The notes under the pieces were generated by a model. That model saw only the letters and a list, made by a program, of their open reading frames with translations. It had not been told where the DNA came from and did not search any database. Position numbers and translations under genes: made by a program. From contig CAZKKI010000079.1 in assembly GCA_964553325.1 (NCBI GenBank), positions 4,492-68,491 of the forward strand: DNA of 64,000 nucleotides, written 5' to 3'. How positions within the stretch are numbered: position 1 is the stretch's first letter; every line of letters starts with the position of its first letter. Source of the stretch: BMS3ABIN04 sp964553325 (GTDB lineage: Bacteria > Bacteroidota > Ignavibacteria > Ignavibacteriales > Melioribacteraceae). Positions 36,158-46,322 of the stretch are shown here, in pieces.

Positions 36158-37537
36158 TTAATCCTCACCTAAAATTTCACCGTCGGCAATGGTTTTTTGA
36201 ATTTCTTCTTTATTTATCAGCTTGGCTTTGCCTTTAATTTTCACATTGGCGCCGAACTTAAAATCTCCTTCGACGATTAATTCCCTGCAATCGATTAACG
36301 ATGGAATGCCTTTATTGAATCTTGCGTCGAAATCATCGATTTTCTTGAAATAAAGGGAATCCAATTGCACAAAAATTTTCGGATGTTTCCTTTCGGGATT
36401 AATTACCAATTTGTAGTCGTCGGTAAGAACGTAAGCATCGGAACGGATTACCAGCAAATCGTTTGTGGTTTTAACGGGCGCAAATCTTGTACGCGGAACG
36501 CGGATTGCTCCGGCTCCTTCGAAAACCGAAATTGCAGAGCCCATCGCGGTTTCCAATTGGTAAACCTCGGGCGAAGAAGCATTACGCGGATCCACGGTTT
36601 TTTCGTTGCGTATCATCGGCAACCCTAAAATTGCGTTTTTCTCGGTTAGAATTTGTTTTAACTTTTCCAGATTTACCCAAATATTATTCGTATTAAAATA
36701 TTTATGTTTTTCTACGTTTTGAAAATCGGGAATATCTTCGTCGGCACATTGCGCGGTTTCACGTAGGACCAATCCGCCGGATTTCAAATACGCCAAATGT
36801 CCGCCTTTCTTATCCGCTTCGGTTCGGTCGGCAACTTCCATCAAAAAAGGTAAATTGTTTTTTACGAAGTAACCGAGAATTTTAGGTTCAAGGAAAGCGC
36901 CCAAGTTATCCGAATTTGATATAAACGCGAATTTGTAATTTTTTTCTAAAAGTTTATCGAGAATTCCGCTTGTCTCAAGCGCCAGATATATTTCTCCGTG
37001 TCCGGGCGGGCACCATTCCAGTTTGGGATTTTCTTCCCAAACAACCGGATTAAAATCGTCTTTTCTTATCTTCGGGATTTTATGCTGTTGAAAATCCAAC
37101 GGTAAATCGTTTTGCAATTCGGGATAATTTTTTAACAATTCCAGCGAATCCGAATGTGTGTTGAAGCTGTTCATCAGAATCAACGGAACTTTAGTATTAA
37201 TTGCCTGTCGTGCAATAATATCGAGGAAAGTAAGACCGTTCTTTACCGGAAGTAACGATTTCGCTTTATTCAATCCCATACTTGTTCCGAGTCCGCCGTT
37301 CAGTTTAATTACAACCGTCTGATTCAGAAATCCGCTGCCGTAATTTCCGTATTCGGCGTCAAGGTTTTCCAAGTCGGGTAAACTTTCCACCGGTTCTATT
37401 TCCGTTTCCTTTAGAATACCAGTTTCGCCTTCGAGAAGTTGGTAATAGTAGTATTCGAACGATTTGATAACAACGTCGGGTAGATTTTCCGCTTCCATCT
37501 TATTTTTGAATGAAGCGAATTTTTCAGCGTGATTCAT
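36158..37537 (-). CDS. UTP--glucose-1-phosphate uridylyltransferase, eukaryotic (UDPGP) type
   Basis: A 459-residue enzyme of the UDPGP family (PF01704), distinct from bacterial GalU. It makes UDP-glucose from UTP and glucose-1-phosphate. The nucleotide-binding loop KLNGGLGTSMGLNKAKSLLP, MNSFNTHSDS, the CPPGHGEIY motif and ISNSDNLGA are all present, with a C-terminal left-handed helix region (GDFKFGANVKIKGKAKL). A UDP-N-acetylhexosamine substrate is a lesser possibility. Single gene; terminator shared with DUF4837. Confidence 0.92.
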   Translation of the reverse strand: MNHAEKFASFKNKMEAENLPDVVIKSFEYYYYQLLEGETGILKETEIEPVESLPDLENLDAEYGNYGSGFLNQTVVIKLNGGLGTSMGLNKAKSLLPVKNGLTFLDIIARQAINTKVPLILMNSFNTHSDSLELLKNYPELQNDLPLDFQQHKIPKIRKDDFNPVVWEENPKLEWCPPGHGEIYLALETSGILDKLLEKNYKFAFISNSDNLGAFLEPKILGYFVKNNLPFLMEVADRTEADKKGGHLAYLKSGGLVLRETAQCADEDIPDFQNVEKHKYFNTNNIWVNLEKLKQILTEKNAILGLPMIRNEKTVDPRNASSPEVYQLETAMGSAISVFEGAGAIRVPRTRFAPVKTTNDLLVIRSDAYVLTDDYKLVINPERKHPKIFVQLDSLYFKKIDDFDARFNKGIPSLIDCRELIVEGDFKFGANVKIKGKAKLINKEEIQKTIADGEILGED

Positions 37538-37635
37538 AATTAAATTAAAATTGTTAGTGATTTCTTTTTTTATTTCTGCAAAGATATAAAATTAAAGTTA
37601 AACAAATCGAAGGATCGAACGTAGCGGAAAGATTT

Positions 37636-40437
37636 TTAATTGATATACTTTTCGAACAATTTTATGTTGCTTGCGGAAACCGAATTTATCTCCGAACGGA
37701 AATTGTCCGTGTTCGAAAAATTTAAGAATTTCGTCAAAGCATTCAATTCTTCTTCTTTCGAAGGCAAGATTGTGTTACGGGTTTTAAAAATATTTTGAAT
37801 TATCAATTCCAGATTTTTTAAAAATGCATAATTTTTACCGAGCGTTTCCGCATCGGTTCCGGATAGAAAACCGGAATCAACCAAATAGTTCAAACGTTGC
37901 GGCATATTTAAATCTGTCTTTTTGTAATTCCACCGGTTTTTCAAAAGAAGATATTGAACAATAAAATCAATGGTTATAAGCGCTCCGCGATTATTTTTTA
38001 TGTTAAAAACGGAGCTGAATTTTTTCATGTTTTGTTTTCGCAAAAGGTTGTACATATCAAGCGTTTCTCTCAAGATTTTTTCGTTACTGAAGCGGTTTAA
38101 TGATTTTCCCAAATTATTCTTGAATTGCTCGAAAAGTTTTTTATTCCCGTAAATAAAATTGAGTTTGGTTAAAGCCTGAAATTCCCAAACGCGCGCCCTA
38201 TTTTTCAGATAATTTCCGTAACCGTTTAAATCCCAAACCAACGGGGAACCTTCGCCTTCGGGTCTTAACCGGAAATCGACTTTGAACGGTTTCAGAATTT
38301 GAGTCATTTCGGAATAAATTATTTGAAATATTTCCTGGATTTCCGGAGAGTTTTCGATATTACGCGCTACTACAATCAAATCAATATCCGAATTGAAATT
38401 CATTTCCTTTATTCCGAAACTTCCCAATCCGCCTATAAAAAAGTCGTACTTTAAATTTAAAGAATCGACTAATTTCCCGATTTCGGTATGTAAATATCCG
38501 GTTAATAAACCGGAAAAAGTTTGCCTGTTAATTTTGCCTAAGGTAAATTGAACGCTTAACGTTAACAATAATTTTAGCAGCGTTATACGGTTTAGTTCGT
38601 TTTTCTCGAGCGGATAAAAAACAAATTTGTTTAATATCGATTCGGCCAGATTGATATTGGTTGTTAAAATATCGATTGCTTGTTGGGAATATTGACAAAT
38701 ATCCAGAAAATTTCGGAAGAATTTTTTATTCCCGAACTCACCGTACCAAATTGAAGGGAATTTTAGCCTTTCGATAAGTTTTGCAAAATTTTCGATTGTC
38801 TTATCGGGCAGTGCGGCATTGCTTAAATATTTAATAAATTCGGGTTCAATCTCCGTGAAAAGTTCTATGGTTTTACGGTCGAATTGTTTTTGACTTAACA
38901 AGCCGGTGCCGTATCTTAAAAAATCAAAATACCTCAAACTTCTGTTTTTATCGGTAAAACGAATAAGTTCAATGCTGCTTGTTTCAGTTTCTTTTCCCAT
39001 AGCGGGTTCGGTAATCGATAAGAATATTTCACGTACATTTTTGCGGTGGTTTTCGAGTTGTTTTAAGAACTTCTCTTTGTTTCTAAAGCCGAGGAAATGT
39101 ACAAGTTTATTGAATAACTCTTCGTCGGTCGGCAATGTATGGGTTTGTTTATCGTTCATCAGTTGAAGGAAATGTTCTGTTCGCCGGTAAAAAATATAGG
39201 CTTCACGAAATATGCGCGCCTCTTCGTTTGAAAGCAAATCATGTTTCTGCAAAATTCCAATTGCTTCCAAAGTGTTAGGCGTTCGGAGTTCTTTAATACG
39301 TTTTCCGTTTAACAGTTGCAATGCTTGAACGCTGAATTCGATATCGCGAATTCCTCCTTGAAACAATTTAACGTTCATCTCCGAACTTCTTTTTTCGATG
39401 TTTGTTTTCATTCGCAGAATTGCCTTGCCCGGACTTTCCCTGAACGGTTGTGCGAAAATAAAAGACAATACAAAACTTTTAAATTGTGTGAATAGTTTTC
39501 TATCGCCGCCCGCAAAATTCATTTTTATCAACATTTGTTTTTCCCAATCTTCACCCTTCGTTTCGTAATATGTAATTGTATCGGCAAGTGTTCTTGCCAA
39601 CGGTGCATGCCGTCCGTCGGGTCTCAGTCTGAAATCCACTCTGTACAAATATCCTTTTGAAGTAAACTCGGATGCGGATTTGATAAAAAGATGTGTTGCT
39701 TCTTCCAAGATTTCGTAGTATTCTTTACGGACGGAACCGACTTTCCCGTTTTTATCGAAAAATAAAATCAAGTCGATATCCGAACTGTAATTCAGTTCGT
39801 TCCCGCCGAGTTTGCCGAGTGAAATTAAACAATACGCTCTTCTGGTTTTAGTGATCCCGTATTTCGATAAAATCTCTTTATAACTTAAATCGAACAATGC
39901 GGAGATAATCGCATTTGCAAGGGAAGAAAGATTTGCCGTTGTTTCAATCAACGAGGCGCCGTAAATGTCGTTTATTGCGATTTTTAATAAATATCTTTGT
40001 TTTATATTTTTGAGAAAGTTTAACTTTGAAGTAAAAGTCTTGTAGCGGGAAATGCCGCTCCGAATTTCCGTGTTAAGCTTCTCTAATCTAATTTCACTCG
40101 TCAAGTAATCGCTATCGAATATTTGATATAAGTAACCCGGATTTCTTACCAGAATATCCGTTAGGTAATTACTGTTTGATGCTACGGACACAATAATTTC
40201 AAGTCGGTGATTATATTTCAGACATTCGGAAAGAAATGTTTTACCGTCGAATTGGGCGTTAATAATTCTTATTAAATTTGCCTCCGAGGATGAAGTGAAA
40301 TACTGATTTAAGGTTTCCGAACGGAAAAGCTCGAATAATTTTTCCAAGTCTTCCGCAGACAAAAATCCTTCGGATGTTTCGACGAGAAATTTGTAGAAAT
40401 TATCACTTAACTTATATTTTACATTTTTCCGAGGCAT
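37636..40437 (-). CDS. glnE: Glutamine-synthetase adenylyltransferase/deadenylase
   Basis: A 933-residue bifunctional enzyme that attaches AMP to glutamine synthetase when nitrogen is plentiful and removes it when it is scarce. Two nucleotidyltransferase domains are visible: the N-terminal deadenylase with GKLGGNELNYSSDIDLILFF (about residue 215-235) and the C-terminal adenylylase with GSFGIKEMNFNSDIDLIVVA (about 680-700). Each is followed by a DFRLRP(D/E)G motif and a helical GlnD-UR-type domain. It responds to PII, and a PII gene lies at 43855, just beyond secA. Transcribed divergently from secA. Confidence 0.93.
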   Translation of the reverse strand: MPRKNVKYKLSDNFYKFLVETSEGFLSAEDLEKLFELFRSETLNQYFTSSSEANLIRIINAQFDGKTFLSECLKYNHRLEIIVSVASNSNYLTDILVRNPGYLYQIFDSDYLTSEIRLEKLNTEIRSGISRYKTFTSKLNFLKNIKQRYLLKIAINDIYGASLIETTANLSSLANAIISALFDLSYKEILSKYGITKTRRAYCLISLGKLGGNELNYSSDIDLILFFDKNGKVGSVRKEYYEILEEATHLFIKSASEFTSKGYLYRVDFRLRPDGRHAPLARTLADTITYYETKGEDWEKQMLIKMNFAGGDRKLFTQFKSFVLSFIFAQPFRESPGKAILRMKTNIEKRSSEMNVKLFQGGIRDIEFSVQALQLLNGKRIKELRTPNTLEAIGILQKHDLLSNEEARIFREAYIFYRRTEHFLQLMNDKQTHTLPTDEELFNKLVHFLGFRNKEKFLKQLENHRKNVREIFLSITEPAMGKETETSSIELIRFTDKNRSLRYFDFLRYGTGLLSQKQFDRKTIELFTEIEPEFIKYLSNAALPDKTIENFAKLIERLKFPSIWYGEFGNKKFFRNFLDICQYSQQAIDILTTNINLAESILNKFVFYPLEKNELNRITLLKLLLTLSVQFTLGKINRQTFSGLLTGYLHTEIGKLVDSLNLKYDFFIGGLGSFGIKEMNFNSDIDLIVVARNIENSPEIQEIFQIIYSEMTQILKPFKVDFRLRPEGEGSPLVWDLNGYGNYLKNRARVWEFQALTKLNFIYGNKKLFEQFKNNLGKSLNRFSNEKILRETLDMYNLLRKQNMKKFSSVFNIKNNRGALITIDFIVQYLLLKNRWNYKKTDLNMPQRLNYLVDSGFLSGTDAETLGKNYAFLKNLELIIQNIFKTRNTILPSKEEELNALTKFLNFSNTDNFRSEINSVSASNIKLFEKYIN

Positions 40438-40772
40438 CGTAACACTAAAATAAGTAAATCCGTAAAATTATTTTAATTCGCCTCCTATTTTGCTTTCATA
40501 AAACCTTAATCTTACTTATGCTTTTAATTTCACTTTTTTTTGATTCCGGATTTTCCGTAAGTTGCACTTCCGTAAAACATCGTTTATCCGAAAAGAAGAT
40601 GATAGGTTTACATGTGTAAGTGAAAATTCAAATAACAGAAACAAATTGCGTAACCGGTTTTATAAGAAATAATCCATAAAATAAAATTAACGGTGCGGGG
40701 TCAACATTAAGTTCATTGCTTTTCAAAAGGGCATTAGTTAATTTTATTTAATTAAATAATTAGGAGATATTG
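40438..40772. other. 335-base intergenic region between glnE and secA
   Basis: The longest gene-free stretch in the window. It must hold divergent promoters for glnE and secA. I see no RNA gene, hairpin terminator, riboswitch or convincing inverted repeat. CTTCCGTAAAAC and a nearby TTTTCCGTAAG are similar short words. The last 30 bases contain AATTAGGAGATATTG, the secA ribosome site. Confidence 0.6.
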
Positions 40773-43700
40773 ATGCTACAAGGTTTACTTAAGAAAGTAT
40801 TCGGCGACAAAAATACTAAAATTTTAAAAGAACTATGGCCTATTGTGGACCAAATAAACGAGGAATATGAAAAAATAAAAGATTATTCCGATGACCAGCT
40901 CCGTGCTAAAACAGCTGAATTTAAAGAAAGACTACAAAACGAAACAAAGGAATTGCGGGAAAGGATAGACGAGTTAAAGAATAAACTGACTTCGGACGAA
41001 TTTGATGAAGATTACGAAGAAATTCACGATGAACTGAGGGAATTGGAAGAACAACTCGACGCGAAATATGAAGAGATTCTCGATGATATTTTACCGGAAG
41101 CTTTCGCGGTTGTAAAAGCAACTTGCAAGGCGCTTGTTGGAAAATCGTGGGAAGTTGCCGGTAACAAAATCACATGGGATATGATTCCGTACGATGTTCA
41201 ATTGCTTGGCGGCATTGTTTTGCACAGAGGAAAAATTGCAGAAATGGCAACGGGTGAAGGTAAAACGCTGGTTGCAACATTACCGATTTATCTTAATGCT
41301 CTTACCGGGCGCGGTGTGCATCTTGTTACGGTGAACGATTATCTGGCAAAACGCGATAGCGAATGGATGGGCGAAATTTACAAATTTCACGGATTGACCG
41401 TTGGTGTTATTCTCAATACAATGGACCCCGAACAACGCAAGAAAATGTACAACTGCGATATTACTTACGGAACCAACAATGAATTCGGTTTCGATTATCT
41501 GCGCGACAATATGGCGATTTCGAAAGAGAACGTTGTACAACGCGGGCACAACTATGCAATAGTGGATGAGGTCGATTCGGTTTTAATAGACGAAGCCCGT
41601 ACACCGTTAATCATTTCCGGACCTGTCGAAGCATCGGAACATAAGTTTTACGAAATGAAACCTCCGGTTGAAAGGCTTTTCCGCAAACAAGCGAATTTAG
41701 TAGCAAAAATTGTTCAAGAAGCAGAAAAAAGATTGGAAGAAGGTAAATACGATGAAGAAACCGGCATTCTTTTATTAAGAGCCTTTAGAGGTTTTCCGAA
41801 AAATAAAAAATTACTTAAAATTTTAAGCGAACCCGAAAACAAAAAACTTCTTCAGCAAACGGAGCTGGAATTTCTTAAAGAAAAAGAAAAACGTATGCCC
41901 GAAATTGACGAAGAACTTTACTTCGCTATTGATGAAAAAAACAATTCGGTAAATTTAACCGACAAGGGAAGGGAAGAACTTGCACAAGGTTCACCCGAAG
42001 GAAAAGAATATTTCGTGTTGCCCGATTTGGGGACGGAGATTCACGAAATTGAAAATAATCCGGATTTATCACCCGAAGAGAAACTGAAAAAGAAAGACGA
42101 ACTTTATCATTTATATAGCGAACGAAGCGATAGAATTCACACAATTAACCAGTTACTCAAAGCGTATGCATTATTTGCAAAGGATGACGAATACGTTATA
42201 ACCGAAGACGGTAAAATCGCAATTGTAGATGAATTTACCGGGAGAATTTTACCCGGAAGAAGATATTCCGACGGACTGCATCAAGCGATAGAAGCAAAAG
42301 AAAACGTAAAAGTTGAAAAAGATACCCAAACACTGGCAACAATTACATTGCAAAATTATTTCCGTCTTTATAAAAAGCTTGCCGGAATGACCGGTACGGC
42401 TGAAACGGAAGAAGCCGAGTTCGAAGAAATTTACGGACTTGAAGTAGTTGTAATACCGACGAACAAACCGATTGCCCGAGTTGACGAAGATGATGCAATC
42501 TACAGAACGAAACGTGAAAAGCTGAATGCAATTGTGGAGAAAATTAAAGAACTCCGAGCGGAAAGACGCCCCGTGCTTGTCGGTACGACAACCGTTGAAG
42601 CTTCGGAAACGATAAGCAGAATGCTTAAACGTCAAGGTATTCCGCATAACGTGTTAAACGCCAAGCATCATCAACGTGAAGCCGAAATAGTTGCTTTTGC
42701 CGGTCAACCCGGCGCGGTAACAATTGCAACAAACATGGCGGGTCGTGGTACGGATATTAAACTTGGCGAAGGCGTTGTTGAAAAAGGTGGCTTGTATATT
42801 TTGGGTACCGAACGACATGAATCGCGCCGTATCGATAGACAGTTGCGCGGTCGTGCTGGCCGGCAAGGTGATCCGGGTACTTCCAAATTTTTCATTTCGC
42901 TTGAAGATGATTTAATGCGACTTTTCGGCGGCGACCGTGTTACAAGCGTTATGCAAAGAATCGGAATAGAAGAAGGTGAAGCGCTTCAACATCCGATGAT
43001 TACAAAATCGGTTGAACGGGCACAAAAGAAAGTGGAAGAAAATAACTTTGCAATCCGTAAAAGATTGCTCGAATACGATAACGTAATGAATCAACAACGC
43101 GAAGTTATTTATACGCGAAGAAAAAGAGCGCTGGAAGGGGAAAGACTGAAAACGGAAATCTATGAATTCCTTGAAGAATATATTGACGACTTGTTGGACG
43201 AACATTACGAAAACGTTGAAGTTGAGCAGATTAAAGAAAAGATGCTCAAGAATTTATTGGTCGAAGTGAAACTGGAACCCGAAGAATTCGAAAAGCTGGG
43301 CAGAGACGGAATAAAAGAAAAATTAATGACGGCTGCAAAAGAATTTTACGAAAAGAAAGAAGAAATGCTTGGTTCGGAATTGATGGCAAGGCTCGAACGA
43401 TATGCGATGTTAAGCGTGATAGACGATAAGTGGAAAGAGCATTTACGCGATATGGACGATTTGAAAGAAGGTATCGGGTTGCGTGCTTACGGTCAGAAAG
43501 ATCCTCTCATCGAATATAAAACGGAAGCGTATAAATTATTTGTCGATTTACTTGTGGAAATAAGAAACGAAGTGGTTTCGTTCAGCTTTAAGTTTTTCCC
43601 GCAAATGCCCGAAGAAGTTCAAGAAAGAAGAGTAAAACGACCGCAGCGATTAAGAACTGTAAAAGCCGATTCTTCTAACATGGGAATTAGAACCGGTGCG

Positions 43701-43832
43701 CAACAACCCGACGAAGGCGCAAACCGCGGAAAACAACAACCGATACGTGTTGAAGCGAAAGTCGGAAGAAACGATCCTTGTCCGTGCGGTAGCGGTAAAA
43801 AATATAAACATTGCCACGGACGAAATGTATAA
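40773..43832 (+). CDS. secA: Preprotein translocase ATPase SecA
   Basis: A 1019-residue motor that drives secretory proteins through SecYEG. It has the helicase core with GEGKTLVATLP (Walker A), VDEVDSVLIDEARTPLIISG (Walker B), MAGRGTDIKLGEG, RQLRGRAGRQGDPG, and the C-terminal zinc tail NDPCPCGSGKKYKHCHG. It is longer than the 900-residue Escherichia coli form because of an insertion around residues 280-410, as usual in Bacteroidota. ATG 40773 follows TAGGAGATAT; a TTG one codon earlier is ignored. It serves all secreted proteins listed here. Confidence 0.97.
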   Translation: MLQGLLKKVFGDKNTKILKELWPIVDQINEEYEKIKDYSDDQLRAKTAEFKERLQNETKELRERIDELKNKLTSDEFDEDYEEIHDELRELEEQLDAKYEEILDDILPEAFAVVKATCKALVGKSWEVAGNKITWDMIPYDVQLLGGIVLHRGKIAEMATGEGKTLVATLPIYLNALTGRGVHLVTVNDYLAKRDSEWMGEIYKFHGLTVGVILNTMDPEQRKKMYNCDITYGTNNEFGFDYLRDNMAISKENVVQRGHNYAIVDEVDSVLIDEARTPLIISGPVEASEHKFYEMKPPVERLFRKQANLVAKIVQEAEKRLEEGKYDEETGILLLRAFRGFPKNKKLLKILSEPENKKLLQQTELEFLKEKEKRMPEIDEELYFAIDEKNNSVNLTDKGREELAQGSPEGKEYFVLPDLGTEIHEIENNPDLSPEEKLKKKDELYHLYSERSDRIHTINQLLKAYALFAKDDEYVITEDGKIAIVDEFTGRILPGRRYSDGLHQAIEAKENVKVEKDTQTLATITLQNYFRLYKKLAGMTGTAETEEAEFEEIYGLEVVVIPTNKPIARVDEDDAIYRTKREKLNAIVEKIKELRAERRPVLVGTTTVEASETISRMLKRQGIPHNVLNAKHHQREAEIVAFAGQPGAVTIATNMAGRGTDIKLGEGVVEKGGLYILGTERHESRRIDRQLRGRAGRQGDPGTSKFFISLEDDLMRLFGGDRVTSVMQRIGIEEGEALQHPMITKSVERAQKKVEENNFAIRKRLLEYDNVMNQQREVIYTRRKRALEGERLKTEIYEFLEEYIDDLLDEHYENVEVEQIKEKMLKNLLVEVKLEPEEFEKLGRDGIKEKLMTAAKEFYEKKEEMLGSELMARLERYAMLSVIDDKWKEHLRDMDDLKEGIGLRAYGQKDPLIEYKTEAYKLFVDLLVEIRNEVVSFSFKFFPQMPEEVQERRVKRPQRLRTVKADSSNMGIRTGAQQPDEGANRGKQQPIRVEAKVGRNDPCPCGSGKKYKHCHGRNV

Positions 43833-43854
43833 CAACTTTTAGCTTGAGGTTATA

Positions 43855-44193
43855 ATGAAAAAGATCGAAGCGATTATACGACCCTTTAAATTGGACGAAG
43901 TTAAAGAAGCGTTGCTCGAGGAAGGCGTTAGGGGAATGACGATTTCGGAAGTGAGAGGATACGGAAGACAAAAAGGACATAAAGAGGTTTATCGAGGTAG
44001 TGAATATGAAATAGAATTCGTACCTAAAATTAAAATCGAAGTTGTGGTTAACGACGATTTAATGGAAAAAGTTGTCGATGCCATTCTGCGGACGGCCAAA
44101 ACTAATCAAGTTGGCGACGGGAAAATATTTGTTTCCGATATTAACGATGCGATACGAATTAGAACCGATGAATCGGGTCCCGAAGCGCTATAA
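43855..44193 (+). CDS. glnB: Nitrogen regulatory protein PII
   Basis: A 112-residue trimeric signal protein sensing 2-oxoglutarate and ATP/ADP. Tyr51 in the T-loop (RGSEYEIEF) is the conserved uridylylation site; the B-loop RTAKTNQVGDGKIFV and the end IRIRTDESG are standard. Its usual targets are GlnE, GlnD-controlled pathways and the ammonium channel AmtB. No amtB lies beside it; instead it follows secA by 22 bases and precedes the TPR lipoprotein by 6. glnE is 3.4 kb upstream. Confidence 0.96.
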   Translation: MKKIEAIIRPFKLDEVKEALLEEGVRGMTISEVRGYGRQKGHKEVYRGSEYEIEFVPKIKIEVVVNDDLMEKVVDAILRTAKTNQVGDGKIFVSDINDAIRIRTDESGPEAL

Positions 44194-44199
44194 TTTATA

Positions 44200-46299
44200 A
44201 TGAATATAATTAAAAATCGAAATATTAGAATATTGCTCGTATTAACCGCTCTCGTTTCTCTTAACGGGTGCGGTTTTTGGTTGGATTTTACTACTTATTT
44301 TAACCGCTATTACAACGCCTCTAAATTATTCGAAGAAGTGGAATCGAATTTAATTAAAAACAAAAAAGATATTTTTGAATTCAAACTCGAAAATCTGAAA
44401 GGACAAGATAAAACTAAACTTAAAAAGGTAATCGAAAAAACCTCTAAAATTTTTCAATTCCAAAGCGAATCTTCATATTTTCCCGATGCATTGTTATTAA
44501 CCGGAAAAGCGTTTTATTACCAGCAAGATTTTTCCAAAGCACTTAGAAAGTTTAACGAATTGCTGTCATTGAATCTGGACGATTACAACTTGGAAACTTT
44601 GCTGTGGATTGGCAAAACACAATTGCAGTTAAGAGAATTCGATAAAGGTTTGGAAACATTGGATAAGGTGATTGAACGCGCATCGGAAGAAGAAAACGAC
44701 GAAATATTGGAACAAGCCTACATTACGGAAATTGCTTTTTTAACTTATCGAGAAAGAATTCCCGAAGCAATTGAACTTTGCAAGAAATTTCTTGCTGTTT
44801 CCGATAATGATATTGTAAACGCCAAAACATCTTTTCACCTCGGAAAATTACAACTTCAACTCGAAAACCTTGAAGAGGCGATTGCCGCTTTCCAAGCGGT
44901 TGAAAAATACGAACCCGATTTCACGACTGAGTTTAACAGCAAACTGAAAATAGCTCAAATATACCGCGAACTCGGTGATACCGAAAAGAGTTTGGAATTG
45001 TTGGAGGACTTGAAAAACGAAAATAAATTCCAAGATTTCTCCGATAAAATCGATTTGGAAATAGGACAAATTTATTACGAAAAAGGTTTGGTTGAAGATG
45101 CCATTGTTCAATTTGCTGCGGTCGATTCGGTTTATACAAATGTGGAAACCGGCGGAATTGCAAGTTATCATATCGGTGGAATTTTAATGCGCGAGTACCA
45201 TGATTACGACAGCGCCAAAATTTATTTCGATAAAACACTAAGCTCCAAAGCTCCCGTTGAAATTAAGAGCGAAGCCAGAAAAGAATCGAATTTAATTAAT
45301 AAATATTTGAAGCTTACACAAAAGTTGAAAAAACAGAAAAAGCAATTGTTGTATGTTACTGACGAAGATGCTTTTATTCTCGATTCGCTTGCATACGAAG
45401 AAGCATTACGGAAAGATACGTTAAAAGCAAACAAGCAGAATTCCGGAACTAATAAGTCCGCAAGTAAATTCGACGTGAGAAAAAGAGGCAAGAAAAAGAA
45501 AGAAGAGAGAAGAGGGCCCGTTAAACCCGTGCGACCTAAAATATCGGCGGATTCTTTGTATACGTTAATTAGCAATACGGAATTTGAGCTCGCAAATATT
45601 TTCTTTACCGAATTTAATGTTCCGGATTCGGCATACTTTTATTATACTAAGTCGCTTGAAGATAACGAAGAAAATCCTCAAAAACCACAGATTCTTTATG
45701 CTCTCGGCAGTTATTACGAGTTAATCGGCGATTCGGCAAAAGCCGACAGCGTTTTTGAAATTATTTATGAAAATTATAAAGGGAACGAAATAGTAAACAG
45801 AGTTGCCGAAAAGCTTAACTTGCCCGAAGTGAAAAGTCAAACGGGACCCGCGGAAAAACTTTATTTAAGTGCAGAAACGTTAATCGAGAAAAACAACTTT
45901 AACGATGCAATACCGAAGCTTAAATCGATTTTCGACAGCTATCCTAAATCCACTTACGCCGCCAAATCGCTTTATGCAATAGGTTGGCTCTACGAAAATG
46001 AATTAGGCAATCCCGATTCGGCCGCTGCTTACTACGATTTGTTGAATTCCAAATTTGCTAATTCTTCCTATGCGAAGAAAATAAAAACCAAAATTTATTT
46101 TTATAAAAAAGAACAAGCCAAGAAAAAAGCGACCGCGGATACTGCCAACCAAAAAACCGGTGCCGAGAGTTTGCAAAACGGTTCTAAAGCAAAAACCATT
46201 AAAACGGTAAAAAATAAAAACGTTGAGAAGAAAGAAGAAAAACCTAAACCCGGAACATCGAAACCGGCGAAACCTAAAGCTAAATTAATTAAACCATAA
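44200..46299 (+). CDS. TPR lipoprotein, possible T9SS component PorW/SprE
   Basis: A 699-residue lipoprotein (lipobox LNGCG, Cys near 25) full of tetratricopeptide repeats in two blocks (about 60-380 and 455-650), separated by a very basic linker (KRGKKKKEERRGPVKP). It ends in a Lys/Pro/Ala-rich tail. The region after the lipid site, TTYFNRYYNASKLFEE, and the NPDSAAAYY-type repeats resemble the PorW/SprE lipoproteins needed for type IX secretion. Four proteins in this window carry T9SS sorting domains, which supports the idea. A generic TPR lipoprotein is the alternative. Confidence 0.6.
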   Translation: MNIIKNRNIRILLVLTALVSLNGCGFWLDFTTYFNRYYNASKLFEEVESNLIKNKKDIFEFKLENLKGQDKTKLKKVIEKTSKIFQFQSESSYFPDALLLTGKAFYYQQDFSKALRKFNELLSLNLDDYNLETLLWIGKTQLQLREFDKGLETLDKVIERASEEENDEILEQAYITEIAFLTYRERIPEAIELCKKFLAVSDNDIVNAKTSFHLGKLQLQLENLEEAIAAFQAVEKYEPDFTTEFNSKLKIAQIYRELGDTEKSLELLEDLKNENKFQDFSDKIDLEIGQIYYEKGLVEDAIVQFAAVDSVYTNVETGGIASYHIGGILMREYHDYDSAKIYFDKTLSSKAPVEIKSEARKESNLINKYLKLTQKLKKQKKQLLYVTDEDAFILDSLAYEEALRKDTLKANKQNSGTNKSASKFDVRKRGKKKKEERRGPVKPVRPKISADSLYTLISNTEFELANIFFTEFNVPDSAYFYYTKSLEDNEENPQKPQILYALGSYYELIGDSAKADSVFEIIYENYKGNEIVNRVAEKLNLPEVKSQTGPAEKLYLSAETLIEKNNFNDAIPKLKSIFDSYPKSTYAAKSLYAIGWLYENELGNPDSAAAYYDLLNSKFANSSYAKKIKTKIYFYKKEQAKKKATADTANQKTGAESLQNGSKAKTIKTVKNKNVEKKEEKPKPGTSKPAKPKAKLIKP

Positions 46300-46322
46300 A
46301 GCAAATAAATTCTTTCGATGAA

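Noticed and set aside
40438..40772. Possible riboswitch or small RNA in the glnE-secA spacer
   Set aside because: No convincing stem, terminator or known riboswitch core could be found; ordinary divergent promoter region is simpler.
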